NCBI GenBank assembly: GCA_027318585.1 | Contig: DAHVOW010000010.1 | Coordinates: 43,481 to 56,976 of the forward strand | Source of the DNA: Methanobacteriaceae archaeon | Lineage (GTDB): Archaea > Methanobacteriota > Methanobacteria > Methanobacteriales > Methanobacteriaceae | Length of the DNA stretch: 13,496 bases | Direction of reading: 5' to 3' | In this document: piece by piece, positions 1 through 6,894 of the stretch | How positions within the stretch are numbered: the stretch's first letter is position 1 | Layout of the letters: each line of letters opens with the position of its first letter | Notes under the pieces: generated by a model | Seen by the model: the letters and a program-made list of their open reading frames with translations, nothing else | Told to the model about the DNA's origin: nothing | Databases searched by the model: none | Program-made: the position numbers and the translations under genes

Positions 1-523
1 TAACTGGACAGGTCTTCAAGCACTCTCCACAGCTGATACACTTGGATTTGTCAATGATGATCTTGTTCTCGTCTTCTGTGATGGCGCCTTCCACCGGGCA
101 GGTGTTCATACACTTTTTGCAGCGGATGCAGAGGTAATCGTCAATGGTGAAGGTCTTTTCCACAGGGAGGATGGTGAACTCTTCACGGATGAGATGATTC
201 TCACCACAAAGCAGAGTCTTAGGGTCTGTGGGACACACCTCCGCACAGAATCCACAGCGGATACAACCCCTGGTATTTATAACTGGATAGGTCATTCCTT
301 CTTCATGGCTGTTATCCTCGCTGCGCACCAATTTGATGGCTGAGGGTGCTGGACAAGCTGCAGTACAGGCCCCGCAGGCAATACAGTTTTCAGGAATAAC
401 CTGGGGGAAGTCACGGAATCTATCAGGAGCTTCCATGATCTCGGGGTTAGTCTTAGCTCCGGCGAAGCTTTCAGCCCAGGATTTTCGGGCGAATTCGTAG
501 AGGTACCAGATTACAGATGACAT
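1..523 (-). CDS. ehaP: Eha hydrogenase polyferredoxin subunit EhaP, N-terminal 174 residues (cut by window edge)
   Basis: Iron-sulfur electron-carrier subunit of the Eha membrane hydrogenase, expected on the cytoplasmic side, linking the EhaN cluster to ferredoxin partners. Translating the minus strand from the ATG at 523-521 gives an open frame to the window edge with four complete CxxCxxCxxxCP [4Fe-4S] motifs: Cys 47/50/53/57, 87/90/93/97, 132/135/138/142 and 162/165/168/172. EhaP in Methanothermobacter is described as a six-cluster polyferredoxin, so about two more motifs should lie beyond the left edge. The N-terminus (WYLYEFARKSWAE) precedes the clusters in the way seen in NuoI-type subunits. 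The start lies 6 bases after the ehaO stop. Another ATG at 530-528 overlaps that stop, but its frame (MSYVICNL) lacks the ferredoxin motifs. The operon position directly after ehaO supports P rather than the larger polyferredoxin Q. Confidence 0.93.
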   Translation of the reverse strand, partial: MSSVIWYLYEFARKSWAESFAGAKTNPEIMEAPDRFRDFPQVIPENCIACGACTAACPAPSAIKLVRSEDNSHEEGMTYPVINTRGCIRCGFCAEVCPTDPKTLLCGENHLIREEFTILPVEKTFTIDDYLCIRCKKCMNTCPVEGAITEDENKIIIDKSKCISCGECLKTCPV

Positions 524-529
524 AGGACA

Positions 530-1663
530 TCAACTTAGTTTTAAATTATGAATACCTTCAATATCTTTCCTTTTACCAGATTCATCCAGTATAATCACCC
601 TCTCGGTACAGGCAATGCAAGGGTCCACACTGGCGTAGGTGGCCACGGCATCGGCTACGGTAGCCACATCCTGCAACATGTACTTGGCGCAGGCATCGAT
701 GTTCATGATGCTGGGTGTTCGGATGGAAATATTCTGAATAAGATTGCCGTTGGTTTCAATCATGTAACTGACCTCACCACGGGGTGCTTCATTTCTCCAA
801 TCAGCATATCCTGGAGGTATATCAACCTTTTTACGCACATCCCCCTGGGGTATGTTCTGGATGACCTGTTTTATCAGGTCAATGGATACAGGGATCTCAT
901 CGAAGCGGTTCATGGTCCTGGCGTAGTTGTCCCCCTCCTTCCTCCAGATAGCCTCAAAGTCCAGATGGTCATGATAGGTAGGGTGATCTTCCCTCCAGTC
1001 ATGTTTGATACCGGAAGCTCTTCCAATGGGGCCTACAGCACGGGCTTTGATGGCATCCTCATGACTCATCTTACCCACATCCTTGGAACGCAGTCCCAGA
1101 AGTGGGCCCTGATCGAACATCTCCACGTAGCGGGGATATTCCTTCTCCAGGCCGGTTATTATCTCCATAATACTTTTCAAATGGCTTTCCTTGGCGTCCA
1201 TACGTACGCCACCCACCACATTCCAGCCCATGTTAACTCGGTTACCAGTTAAAAGCTCTATAGCATCCATAACCGGTTCCCGCAGTGCTAACATGTACAT
1301 GAAAAGAGTTTCATGCTCTAATGCTTTGAAATAGGTTGAATTAGCCAGCAAATGGCTTTGTATACGGTCCAGCTCGTTGGTGAGCACCCTCAGGTACTGG
1401 GCCCTTAATGGGGCCTGTTCTCCAGCTATCTTCTCAAAGGTCTCGGCGAAGGTCTGGGTGTGAATGTAAGAACAGATTCCGCATACCCTTTCTGATAAAT
1501 AAATAGCTTTCTGCCAGGTTTTACCCTGCATAACACGTTCAATCCCTCGATGAACGTATCCATAATCAATTTCAGCACTTATGACCTTTTCTCCCTGGGT
1601 TTTAAGTTTTAATCTTAAGGGTTCTTTAAGTCCAGGGTGAATGGGTCCAATAGGCAATATCAT
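530..1663 (-). CDS. ehaO: Eha [NiFe]-hydrogenase large subunit EhaO
   Basis: Catalytic large subunit of the group 4 [NiFe] hydrogenase Eha; it should hold the NiFe centre that oxidises or produces H2. The 377-residue protein has both conserved Cys pairs: RVCGIC at residues 60-64 (Cys61, Cys64) and DPCIAC near the C-terminus (Cys349, Cys352). The start is placed at the ATG at 1663-1661. It overlaps the ehaN stop as ATGA, has a GGGAGGGAG ribosome-binding stretch just upstream, and gives the expected N-terminus MILPIGPIHPG. The frame stays open 28 codons further upstream, but that would overlap ehaN by 88 bases. After Cys352 the sequence reads TER and then continues for 22 residues, so C-terminal processing as in HycE-type subunits is possible but not shown. 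It also shares ancestry with NuoD of complex I. Confidence 0.96.
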   Translation of the reverse strand: MILPIGPIHPGLKEPLRLKLKTQGEKVISAEIDYGYVHRGIERVMQGKTWQKAIYLSERVCGICSYIHTQTFAETFEKIAGEQAPLRAQYLRVLTNELDRIQSHLLANSTYFKALEHETLFMYMLALREPVMDAIELLTGNRVNMGWNVVGGVRMDAKESHLKSIMEIITGLEKEYPRYVEMFDQGPLLGLRSKDVGKMSHEDAIKARAVGPIGRASGIKHDWREDHPTYHDHLDFEAIWRKEGDNYARTMNRFDEIPVSIDLIKQVIQNIPQGDVRKKVDIPPGYADWRNEAPRGEVSYMIETNGNLIQNISIRTPSIMNIDACAKYMLQDVATVADAVATYASVDPCIACTERVIILDESGKRKDIEGIHNLKLS

Positions 1664-2109
1664 TCTTTCTCCCTCCCTCGGGCGGCTATAGCTCCTGGTG
1701 CCACACTTAAGATGGCGGCCAGTATTTCTGAAGGCCTGGGTGGGCATCCTGAGACTTCCGCAGCTACGGGTATGAAGTCCGAGACAGGAGCATAAACACT
1801 ACCTCCTTCCTGGTTAAAAACATCGCCAGTTAAGGGGCAGTTACCCAGTACCACCACTACTTTAGGTTCTGGGGCTTTGGTGTAGATTCTTCGAAGTTTT
1901 TCCACCCACTGCTCGGTAACCGCCCCGGTAACCAGAATTACATCTGCCTCCCGGGGATTGTTATGCACGTAGATACCGTACTGTTCTAGATCGTAGCGTG
2001 GTGATAGGAGGGCTACTACTTCAATATCGCAGCCATTACACCCTCCAGTGTTAATTAGACAGACATGTATGGAACTGCTTCTTATAATGTCTTTAAGGGA
2101 TCTTACCAT
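1660..2109 (-). CDS. ehaN: Eha [NiFe]-hydrogenase small subunit EhaN
   Basis: Small electron-transfer subunit of Eha, related to NuoB and HycG, carrying the single proximal [4Fe-4S] cluster next to the NiFe centre. In the 149-residue protein the likely ligands are Cys24 and Cys27 (GGCNGCD), Cys91 (GNCPLTG) and Cys122 (SGCPPRP), the usual spacing for the short small subunits of group 4 enzymes. No signal peptide is present, consistent with a cytoplasm-facing module. The ATG at 2109-2107 is preceded by AAGGAA, which lies across the ehaM stop, 4 bases away. The gene ends in an ATGA overlap with ehaO, suggesting translational coupling of the two hydrogenase subunits. Confidence 0.96.
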   Translation of the reverse strand: MVRSLKDIIRSSSIHVCLINTGGCNGCDIEVVALLSPRYDLEQYGIYVHNNPREADVILVTGAVTEQWVEKLRRIYTKAPEPKVVVVLGNCPLTGDVFNQEGGSVYAPVSDFIPVAAEVSGCPPRPSEILAAILSVAPGAIAARGREKE

Positions 2110-2113
2110 TTCC

Positions 2114-2527
2114 TTACCTCAATAAATATTCTAAAAGGGCTCTCCACCCGTCTTCCAGTGCTTTTTTGTAAGTTTTATTTTCTAGGAGTATTTCCCGGGC
2201 TATTTTAGTCTTAATTTCATCTGCTTCCTGGGCACTCAACAGGTTCATAACGTCACAGAGCCAGCAGAGCCTTAGATCAGCATCTATCCTTTTTTTAAGA
2301 CATCTTTCCCCGGAACTTTCGAATCGGGGGTGTATTGCCTCCAGGCTGGACATGTCCAATCTTTTTATGAGAATTTCCTCCAGATTCTCTTCTGATATAT
2401 CCAGTTCCTTGGAGAATGGTTTGATGATATCTTCCTGCCAGCGGTAACTCTTCACAATCCGCATCTTCATGGTGCGGAGGAGTTCTTCATCATTGGCACT
2501 GCTATCGATAAGTTCATCCTCATTCAT
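2114..2527 (-). CDS. ehaM: Eha complex soluble subunit EhaM
   Basis: Hydrophilic 137-residue protein with no membrane segment, placed between the membrane-subunit genes and the hydrogenase small subunit. EhaM is one of the non-conserved hydrophilic subunits described for Methanothermobacter Eha; I know of no biochemical role. The sequence is rich in charged residues and predicted helical. It has an acidic N-terminal segment (residues 3-16) and three cysteines, Cys76, Cys88 and Cys91, the last two forming a CWLC pair. The start is ATG at 2527-2525, overlapping the ehaL stop by 4 bases (ATGA). Assignment rests mainly on operon position, size and hydrophilicity; a structural or assembly role is a guess. 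Confidence 0.85.
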   Translation of the reverse strand: MNEDELIDSSANDEELLRTMKMRIVKSYRWQEDIIKPFSKELDISEENLEEILIKRLDMSSLEAIHPRFESSGERCLKKRIDADLRLCWLCDVMNLLSAQEADEIKTKIAREILLENKTYKKALEDGWRALLEYLLR

Positions 2528-2847
2528 AGGGCCACCGTCCTCAAGAGCCAGATTATGCCACCCAACAACAAGCCGATTATGGTCTCATATCTACCGTAAC
2601 CGGGTCTCATTCCCAGTACCATGGCCACTAAAAAGAGTCCAATGGCAATGGAGATGTATGATGGTATAAAGGTTAATAGTGGGCTGTTAAGGGTTAGGAA
2701 CCATCCAATAATGGATATTATTAAAGCCAGGACATCAATTTTGTCAATGGCGAAGGGACTCTTGTATTTCTGGTAACTGAGCACCAGGCCCACTACAGAT
2801 CCCAGTACGAATGATATCAGGTATAATAGGTACGAAGTTTCGTTCAT
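2524..2847 (-). CDS. ehaL: Eha complex membrane subunit EhaL
   Basis: Small integral membrane protein of 107 residues. Four hydrophobic segments are visible at about residues 5-24, 38-55, 60-78 and 87-105. They are joined by short polar loops, including a YQKYKSPF stretch after the first helix and RPGYGRYE before the last. EhaL is one of the small membrane subunits with no assigned function in the Eha complex. The ATG at 2847 follows a GGTGATTA ribosome-binding stretch 11 bases after the ehaK stop; the 3' end overlaps ehaM by 4 bases. Identity is from operon order and topology, since no catalytic motif is expected. Confidence 0.87.
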   Translation of the reverse strand: MNETSYLLYLISFVLGSVVGLVLSYQKYKSPFAIDKIDVLALIISIIGWFLTLNSPLLTFIPSYISIAIGLFLVAMVLGMRPGYGRYETIIGLLLGGIIWLLRTVAL

Positions 2848-2858
2848 TTAATCACCGT

Positions 2859-3116
2859 TTAAGCGGGTTTGAATAGGTAAATGAAGGATAAAGCGAAGAA
2901 AACCACAACCAGGATGAAAGCTCCGGTTTCCAGTTTTTCTGAGATGTTCACGGCTCCCTTACGGTACTGGAACCAGATCAGGACCATCAAGAATAGTACT
3001 CCCAAGGTCAGAGGCAGTACCACAATCCATTGTAGCGAAGCTGCCAGGCCACTGGCCAAAGTTGCTCCAGCTGCTACCAGGGCTACCAGGAATAATATAT
3101 CTTTCTCTTTTTCCAT
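2859..3116 (-). CDS. ehaK: Eha complex membrane subunit EhaK
   Basis: Small membrane protein of 85 residues. It starts with a charged MEKEKD tail, followed by hydrophobic stretches at about residues 7-25, 29-48 and 64-82. A basic loop (QYRKGAVNISEK) separates the second and third. No binding motif is seen. Position between ehaJ and ehaL and the length fit EhaK, one of the small Eha membrane subunits without a known role. The gene starts 29 bases after the ehaJ stop, one of the two widest gaps in the operon, and is followed 11 bases later by ehaL. A shadow frame lies antisense to it and is not considered coding. Confidence 0.86.
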   Translation of the reverse strand: MEKEKDILFLVALVAAGATLASGLAASLQWIVVLPLTLGVLFLMVLIWFQYRKGAVNISEKLETGAFILVVVFFALSFIYLFKPA

Positions 3117-3145
3117 GTATTATTCTCCTTTTATAGATTGACCTT

Positions 3146-4006
3146 TTAAAGCATTAACAATATGATGGAACCCACTATACCAATGAAGACCAGAGTCACC
3201 TGGACCATTATGGAATGGTTGGGGTTTAACATGGGGGTGGTGGCGTTGATGAAGGCCACTATGACGCTGATTATCACCATACCTACCAGGTATCCTAGTA
3301 AACTTAAAGGACCCAGGAATACGGTTAAGAATATCCAGAGCAGCATGTACCATGCTATGGATTCGGAGATCATCAAGTATCCCCTTAGAAGACCGAAGTG
3401 TTCGGTTTCATATCCACTGATAATGTCCTTCCCCTTGGTAATGGCAAAGGGAGAGTAGGGGGCCTTGGATAATATTAATACAAAGAACATTAGGGCCGCC
3501 AGGGGGATGGTGAATAGTAATGCACCGTTTTGGGCCTGGTAAGCTGTAATATCGGAAAGGACCATGGTCCCGGTTTTAAGGTAGATGATGATGAGCACCG
3601 CGAAGAGGGGTACCTCGGCTGCTGCTGAGAAAACTGCCCGTACGCAGCTGAGCTTTCCATAGGGTGAACCGGAAGAACTTCCGGCGTTGTGCTCCACAAT
3701 CTTGTGCAGGGCATAGATGGCGAATATCAGAAGTAATGACCCCTGGGCCACGGGACCCACTATCACTGCAGAAACCCATATAACACATAGTATACTGGCT
3801 ATGGCTATATAAAATGGCATTGCAGCGGTTTTTGGGAATGTGGACTCTTTTATATAGAATTTAAGGGTGTGCAGCAAATGCTGTATTATGGGTGGTCCTG
3901 GTCGCATCTGTATCCTGGCCATGACCTTCCTCTGCAGTCCGAAGAGTAGACTACCTAATAGGAATGCAATAGTCACGTTCAGGAGTATGTTTAACATTAA
4001 ATTCAT
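3146..4006 (-). CDS. ehaJ: Eha complex NuoH/HycD-like membrane subunit EhaJ
   Basis: Integral membrane protein of the NuoH/HycD family, which anchors the hydrogenase module and forms the start of the ion path. It has 286 residues and about eight hydrophobic segments. Family features are the first cytoplasmic loop with RIQMRPGPP (residues 31-39), an in-membrane Glu in SAAAEVPLF (Glu131), and the loop GYETEHFG (198-205), which matches the NuoH VAGYHTEYSG segment. The NuoH stretch AExxRxPFD is here SKAPYSPFA, as is plausible for hydrogenase-type members. GGTGAAAAG stands directly before the ATG at 4006-4004, 9 bases after the ehaI stop. With EhaH it is one of the two membrane subunits conserved throughout this class of hydrogenases. 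Confidence 0.95.
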   Translation of the reverse strand: MNLMLNILLNVTIAFLLGSLLFGLQRKVMARIQMRPGPPIIQHLLHTLKFYIKESTFPKTAAMPFYIAIASILCVIWVSAVIVGPVAQGSLLLIFAIYALHKIVEHNAGSSSGSPYGKLSCVRAVFSAAAEVPLFAVLIIIYLKTGTMVLSDITAYQAQNGALLFTIPLAALMFFVLILSKAPYSPFAITKGKDIISGYETEHFGLLRGYLMISESIAWYMLLWIFLTVFLGPLSLLGYLVGMVIISVIVAFINATTPMLNPNHSIMVQVTLVFIGIVGSIILLML

Positions 4007-4015
4007 CTTTTCACC

Positions 4016-4231
4016 TTAATATCCGATGAATGGTTCTCTGGCCCGCTCGTCTTCTTCTTCTTTTTTACTTTGGGCCATGATCATCAGGCCGAAGCTGAGG
4101 ATGGATAGGGGTATGAACAGTATAGCTATGGCGTAAACAATCCATGCGGGAGGATTTGCCACCATGGCATACACTATCCCGGCAATGGATATTATGAACA
4201 TCAGATAGCTTGTTATGGTCAGGGTCTTCAT
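4016..4231 (-). CDS. ehaI: Eha complex membrane subunit EhaI
   Basis: Very small (71 residue) membrane protein with two hydrophobic helices at about residues 7-24 and 28-52. They are followed by a strongly charged tail (KKEEEDERAREP) that is probably cytoplasmic by the positive-inside tendency. EhaI is a small Eha membrane subunit with no assigned function; no motif can be read from it. It lies between ehaH (29 bases upstream) and ehaJ (9 bases downstream), matching the known order. The gene is easily missed because of its size, but the operon position and clean start make it convincing. Confidence 0.85.
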   Translation of the reverse strand: MKTLTITSYLMFIISIAGIVYAMVANPPAWIVYAIAILFIPLSILSFGLMIMAQSKKEEEDERAREPFIGY

Positions 4232-4260
4232 TAAGATTCACCTAGTTCTTTTGTTAGTTC

Positions 4261-4941
4261 TTAGAATGGTTTGTTTATTATGAGCAGTACCTCTATTGCC
4301 CTTACGATCACCAGTAGTGATGATAGGTGTATGATCAGGATAAAGGGGGATCCCGGGGTACGGAACATCTCGGCCTTGGTGGCGTAGAAGGGTGCCACTC
4401 CAGTCTCTCCGATGATTCCCATCAAGAGCAGGAGAGATCCAAAGGTCATCATGGAAGTTACGTAGGGAATTTTAACCAGTTCCAGAAGGCTTAAGGTCCC
4501 AGTAGATGCAAGTATGATGGCGGCCCCACCAAAAAGTGGTAATGAAGCCATCATGGCGATTAAACCGTACTGGAAGGCTGCATTTAAGACGTCCACCTGC
4601 CTTACCGCGGACACAATACCGATGTTCACGATACCGATGAGGGTCACGAATAGGGTGAAGTTGAACAGATCTCCAGTGATCATGGCTCCGGCGGTGGCCA
4701 GTCCACATACGATGGCCAGGAAACGGCGGATCTTAAACTCTTGCAGATCAACTTTAACTTCCTTATCCTTCAGGGTCCCGAATTCGGCTTCTACCTGGGT
4801 TTCGGTACGGCTGATGGCGATGAGGGTGGTGAAGGCCAGGGCTCCTGCAAACATGAAGAGGTTGAAGGGGGTCAGGTACAGTACAATGTCCCCCAGGGGG
4901 ATGGTTCCTAAGAGTTGTCCTCCGATAGTTGTTAAGTCCAT
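4261..4941 (-). CDS. ehaH: Eha complex NuoL/MrpD-like membrane subunit EhaH
   Basis: Membrane subunit related to the antiporter-like proteins NuoL/M/N and MrpD, believed to carry ions. At 226 residues it is about half their length and corresponds to the central TM4-TM8 bundle. Recognisable anchors are GDLFN (residues 90-94), the Pro-containing helix ending GVAPF (181-185) and the TM8-type stretch IIHLSSLL with His205. In a hand alignment, the Glu that follows GDLFN in MrpD is Thr100, and the TM7 Lys is Glu179, so two key ion-path residues are replaced. I believe short length is normal for EhaH. A hydrophilic loop (residues 44-72) separates the first two helices from the rest. The gene starts 6 bases after the ehaG stop. 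Confidence 0.92.
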   Translation of the reverse strand: MDLTTIGGQLLGTIPLGDIVLYLTPFNLFMFAGALAFTTLIAISRTETQVEAEFGTLKDKEVKVDLQEFKIRRFLAIVCGLATAGAMITGDLFNFTLFVTLIGIVNIGIVSAVRQVDVLNAAFQYGLIAMMASLPLFGGAAIILASTGTLSLLELVKIPYVTSMMTFGSLLLLMGIIGETGVAPFYATKAEMFRTPGSPFILIIHLSSLLVIVRAIEVLLIINKPF

Positions 4942-4947
4942 TATTTA

Positions 4948-5619
4948 TTACTCCTTCTTGAATTCTTCACGAGTCAACATTCCAATGAGCCCCACTTTAG
5001 AAGCCACCTTTATCAATAGGCCGAAGGCGGATAGCATCAGTCCCAGTAGCCAGAATCCAGGGCCAACAAAGAACAGCAGGAAACCAACTATCCAGAAAAC
5101 CCAGGCGATACCTGAAACACCAGCCAATCCATCAAACAATTCAACAGGCAGGCCCCTAGCGCTTTTGGATAATACATAGAATAATATTCCTCCACCTGCC
5201 ACGGCACCTCCAGTGAAACCACTGAGGAATATGCCGTAGGCAATAAGAATAACGGCAATGAAGACCGGGGCGGTTTCCAGTATCTCCATGTTAAAGGATA
5301 ATGATGTTGGAGCTAAGTCTTTCCTGCTTCTTTTGCTCTTGCGTATCTCTCTGCTAATGAGAATTTCAGAAATGGCCATTATTTCCGCCAACTCCACCAC
5401 CAAACCCGGTAGGATAAGGGCTTCGGCCAGATCAGTAGCCACTCCGGCAACGATGATCAGCATAGCCACGCCTACTATGTCAGTTAATATTAGTACTGAT
5501 AAATCATTCTTCTGGTAGGATATACCCAGAAGTCCGATGAGTCCAGTAATTATCCCTACCCAAATAGCTACCGGATAGAGGGATACCACCAACTGGGGTA
5601 CTACTTCGGGCACGATCAT
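4948..5619 (-). CDS. ehaG: Eha complex membrane subunit EhaG
   Basis: Integral membrane protein of 223 residues with about seven hydrophobic segments: residues 11-32, 39-60, 67-89, 118-134, 136-151, 167-186 and 188-204. The first three helices look like an MrpC/NuoK unit. A DLAEALILPGLVVELAE stretch (63-79) stands where MrpC has its DPLPQALVLT motif, with acidic residues Asp63, Glu66, Glu76 and Glu79 in or near the membrane. A basic loop follows (REIRKSKRSRK, 90-100). The C-terminal half has no relative I can name. The gene overlaps ehaF by 4 bases (ATGA) and precedes ehaH, the same C-then-D order as in Mrp. The MrpC-like reading is inference from pattern only. Confidence 0.88.
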   Translation of the reverse strand: MIVPEVVPQLVVSLYPVAIWVGIITGLIGLLGISYQKNDLSVLILTDIVGVAMLIIVAGVATDLAEALILPGLVVELAEIMAISEILISREIRKSKRSRKDLAPTSLSFNMEILETAPVFIAVILIAYGIFLSGFTGGAVAGGGILFYVLSKSARGLPVELFDGLAGVSGIAWVFWIVGFLLFFVGPGFWLLGLMLSAFGLLIKVASKVGLIGMLTREEFKKE

Positions 5620-6104
5620 TCTTCATCCTCCCCTTCCCGTCGCATAGTGAAGTGTAATGCCACCCAACTGGCAATGATGAAGGCCATCATCAGGATGGAG
5701 GACTCCAGTATGGTATCGAAACCACGGGTGTAGTATAATATCTCATCAATAAGACCTCCTGGTGAGGAGTATATGGATGTACCATAATAATAGGTGGTGT
5801 TTTTAACCCCTATAGCAATGGGTGAGAGATAAGCTGTTATCTGCCCTAATTCAAGTGAATTTTTAGGATACTGGGCTTTTACTGTTCCTGTTTCTTTTAA
5901 AGGAATGCCTCCCCGGTCGTATGGGGCCAAAGGGTTTAGAACACTGATTTGGCTTTGTGGTGTGGGGCGGGGATATAGTTGGTGATCATTAAGACTTATA
6001 GGGATGATAAAACCAGCCAGCAATATAATGGCTAGTATTAATGCAAATAAACGGGGAATACGTTTGGGGTTGGCCAGAGAATTCCAAATCCTTCCGATGT
6101 TCAC
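5616..6104 (-). CDS. ehaF: Eha complex membrane subunit EhaF
   Basis: Membrane protein of 162 residues with two clear helices (about 17-37 and 132-152) flanking a long polar segment of about 90 residues, rich in Tyr, Pro and Gly. The segment just before the second helix, TRGFDTILESSILMM (126-140), resembles the RxxDTxxE stretch of MbhE and the MrpA C-terminus. The tail (RREGEDEE) is highly charged. The start is a GTG at 6104-6102, forming a GTGA overlap with the ehaE stop; the 3' end overlaps ehaG by 4 bases. It is one of the small Eha membrane subunits without a proven function; the MbhE resemblance is inference. Confidence 0.87.
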   Translation of the reverse strand: MNIGRIWNSLANPKRIPRLFALILAIILLAGFIIPISLNDHQLYPRPTPQSQISVLNPLAPYDRGGIPLKETGTVKAQYPKNSLELGQITAYLSPIAIGVKNTTYYYGTSIYSSPGGLIDEILYYTRGFDTILESSILMMAFIIASWVALHFTMRREGEDEE

Positions 6105-6361
6105 AAGTCCACCCCCATTTCTTCCAGGCGTACAATGGCCCTTAACAGTATCAGAGTAATGACCGCTGTAGCGGCAATGAAGGTTAGAAGGGCTATGGTG
6201 TGGTTGTAGGTTAAGAATATCAGTGAAACACCTACTGCGGGTATTTCAGTATTGAGGGTTCGAACCAGCGGGTCCTTAACCCCGGGTCCTATCACCGTGG
6301 CTATACTGCCCAAAATTACCAAGATACAACCTGTGTAGAACCATATTTGGACATCAAGCAA
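6101..6361 (-). CDS. ehaE: Eha complex membrane subunit EhaE (TTG start)
   Basis: Small membrane protein of 86 residues with hydrophobic helices at about residues 6-25, 39-53 and 56-75 and a charged end (RLEEMGVDL). The overall pattern, a Gly-rich first helix, a Thr-containing loop and then GVSLIF, recalls MrpG-type subunits, but weakly. The start is a TTG at 6361-6359. AGGAGG at 6371-6376 lies 9 bases upstream, and no in-frame ATG exists near the conserved hydrophobic start. The nearby ATG at 6354 is out of frame. The coding region overlaps the ehaD 3' end by 8 bases and ehaF by 4. No function is assigned to EhaE. Confidence 0.86.
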   Translation of the reverse strand: MLDVQIWFYTGCILVILGSIATVIGPGVKDPLVRTLNTEIPAVGVSLIFLTYNHTIALLTFIAATAVITLILLRAIVRLEEMGVDL

Positions 6362-6635
6362 GGTTAGCTTCCTCCTCTTCTTTTTTTTGGTTACGAATAT
6401 CCATGATCTTGGTTATAGCTATCAGGAAAATAACGGTAGCTATAGGGTCAAAGATGACTGCTGCCATGGCCACGTCCAGGTACTTTGCAGCAACAATGGT
6501 ACCTATCAATCCTGCCTGGAGGAGAGCAAACATGATCACTTTATCCACCGGCTTGGGTAGGGCAATGATACCAGCGGTGCCTATAATCATCACTGCCGCC
6601 GATACTGTGGTTATATTAATCCATTCTAATAACAT
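6354..6635 (-). CDS. ehaD: Eha complex membrane subunit EhaD
   Basis: Membrane protein of 93 residues with three hydrophobic helices (about 8-26, 32-48 and 54-73) and a strongly charged C-terminus (RNQKKEEEEANLA). The third helix, reading YLDVAMAAVIFDPIATVIF, looks like the PDVAxxEAxxGAxxxxxLF signature of MbhD and the MrpA C-terminal domain, with Asp in place of the Glu. Eha literature lists EhaD only as a small membrane subunit, so the MbhD link is my inference. The ATG at 6635-6633 overlaps the ehaC stop by one base (TAATG), and the 3' end overlaps ehaE by 8 bases. Confidence 0.87.
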   Translation of the reverse strand: MLLEWINITTVSAAVMIIGTAGIIALPKPVDKVIMFALLQAGLIGTIVAAKYLDVAMAAVIFDPIATVIFLIAITKIMDIRNQKKEEEEANLA

Positions 6636-6883
6636 TATTTCACCAGGATCTCCTTTTGAACCCTTCCTATGGAGTAAGCTATAGCATTAGAGCTTAATGT
6701 AGAAGCTATGAAATAGCTGATGGCCATGATGGCTCCGAAGGGTGTTTGTATGTACAGGACTATCAGCGCAGAAACGGCGAAACCAATGACATTTAAATAT
6801 AACAGTCTTTCAGCCCGATCCTGTGCAATAAGGGTTCTTAAGGCCATTAAAACTATGATGATGCCTATTATCTCCATAAACAT
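6635..6883 (-). CDS. ehaC: Eha complex membrane subunit EhaC
   Basis: Small membrane protein of 82 residues with hydrophobic segments at about 2-16, 28-46 and 48-68. The pattern RTLIAQDRAERLLYLNVIG followed by two helices matches the shape of MrpF/MnhF (xxRxxRGPTxxDRVxxLDxxG), especially the DR pair and the following Leu and Gly. No function is assigned in Eha. The start is the ATG at 6883, with GGTGA about 5 bases upstream and 11 bases after the ehaB stop. A second in-frame ATG two codons later is possible but less well spaced. The end overlaps ehaD by one base. Confidence 0.86.
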   Translation of the reverse strand: MFMEIIGIIIVLMALRTLIAQDRAERLLYLNVIGFAVSALIVLYIQTPFGAIMAISYFIASTLSSNAIAYSIGRVQKEILVK

Positions 6884-6894
6884 GATTTCACCAT

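Noticed and set aside
525..530. ATG at 530-528 as a start for the gene after ehaO
   Set aside because: That frame lacks the ferredoxin motifs; the frame from the ATG at 523 carries all four CxxCxxCxxxCP motifs.
548..1252. Plus-strand open frame of 234 codons
   Set aside because: It lies entirely antisense to ehaO, whose NiFe motifs and length are clear. The plus-strand translation has no recognisable domain; it is a shadow of the long conserved gene.
1664..1747. N-terminal extension of ehaO by 28 codons from an upstream ATG
   Set aside because: It would overlap ehaN deeply, whereas the ATGA-overlapping ATG at 1663 has a ribosome-binding site and gives the expected EhaO N-terminus.
3120..3353. 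Minus-strand open frame of 77 codons overlapping ehaJ
   Set aside because: Out-of-frame shadow within ehaJ; the NuoH-like frame fully explains this stretch.
4514..5179. Plus-strand open frame of 221 codons
   Set aside because: It is antisense across ehaH and ehaG, with a Lys/Pro/Ser-rich product typical of the reverse of membrane-protein genes; no domain seen.
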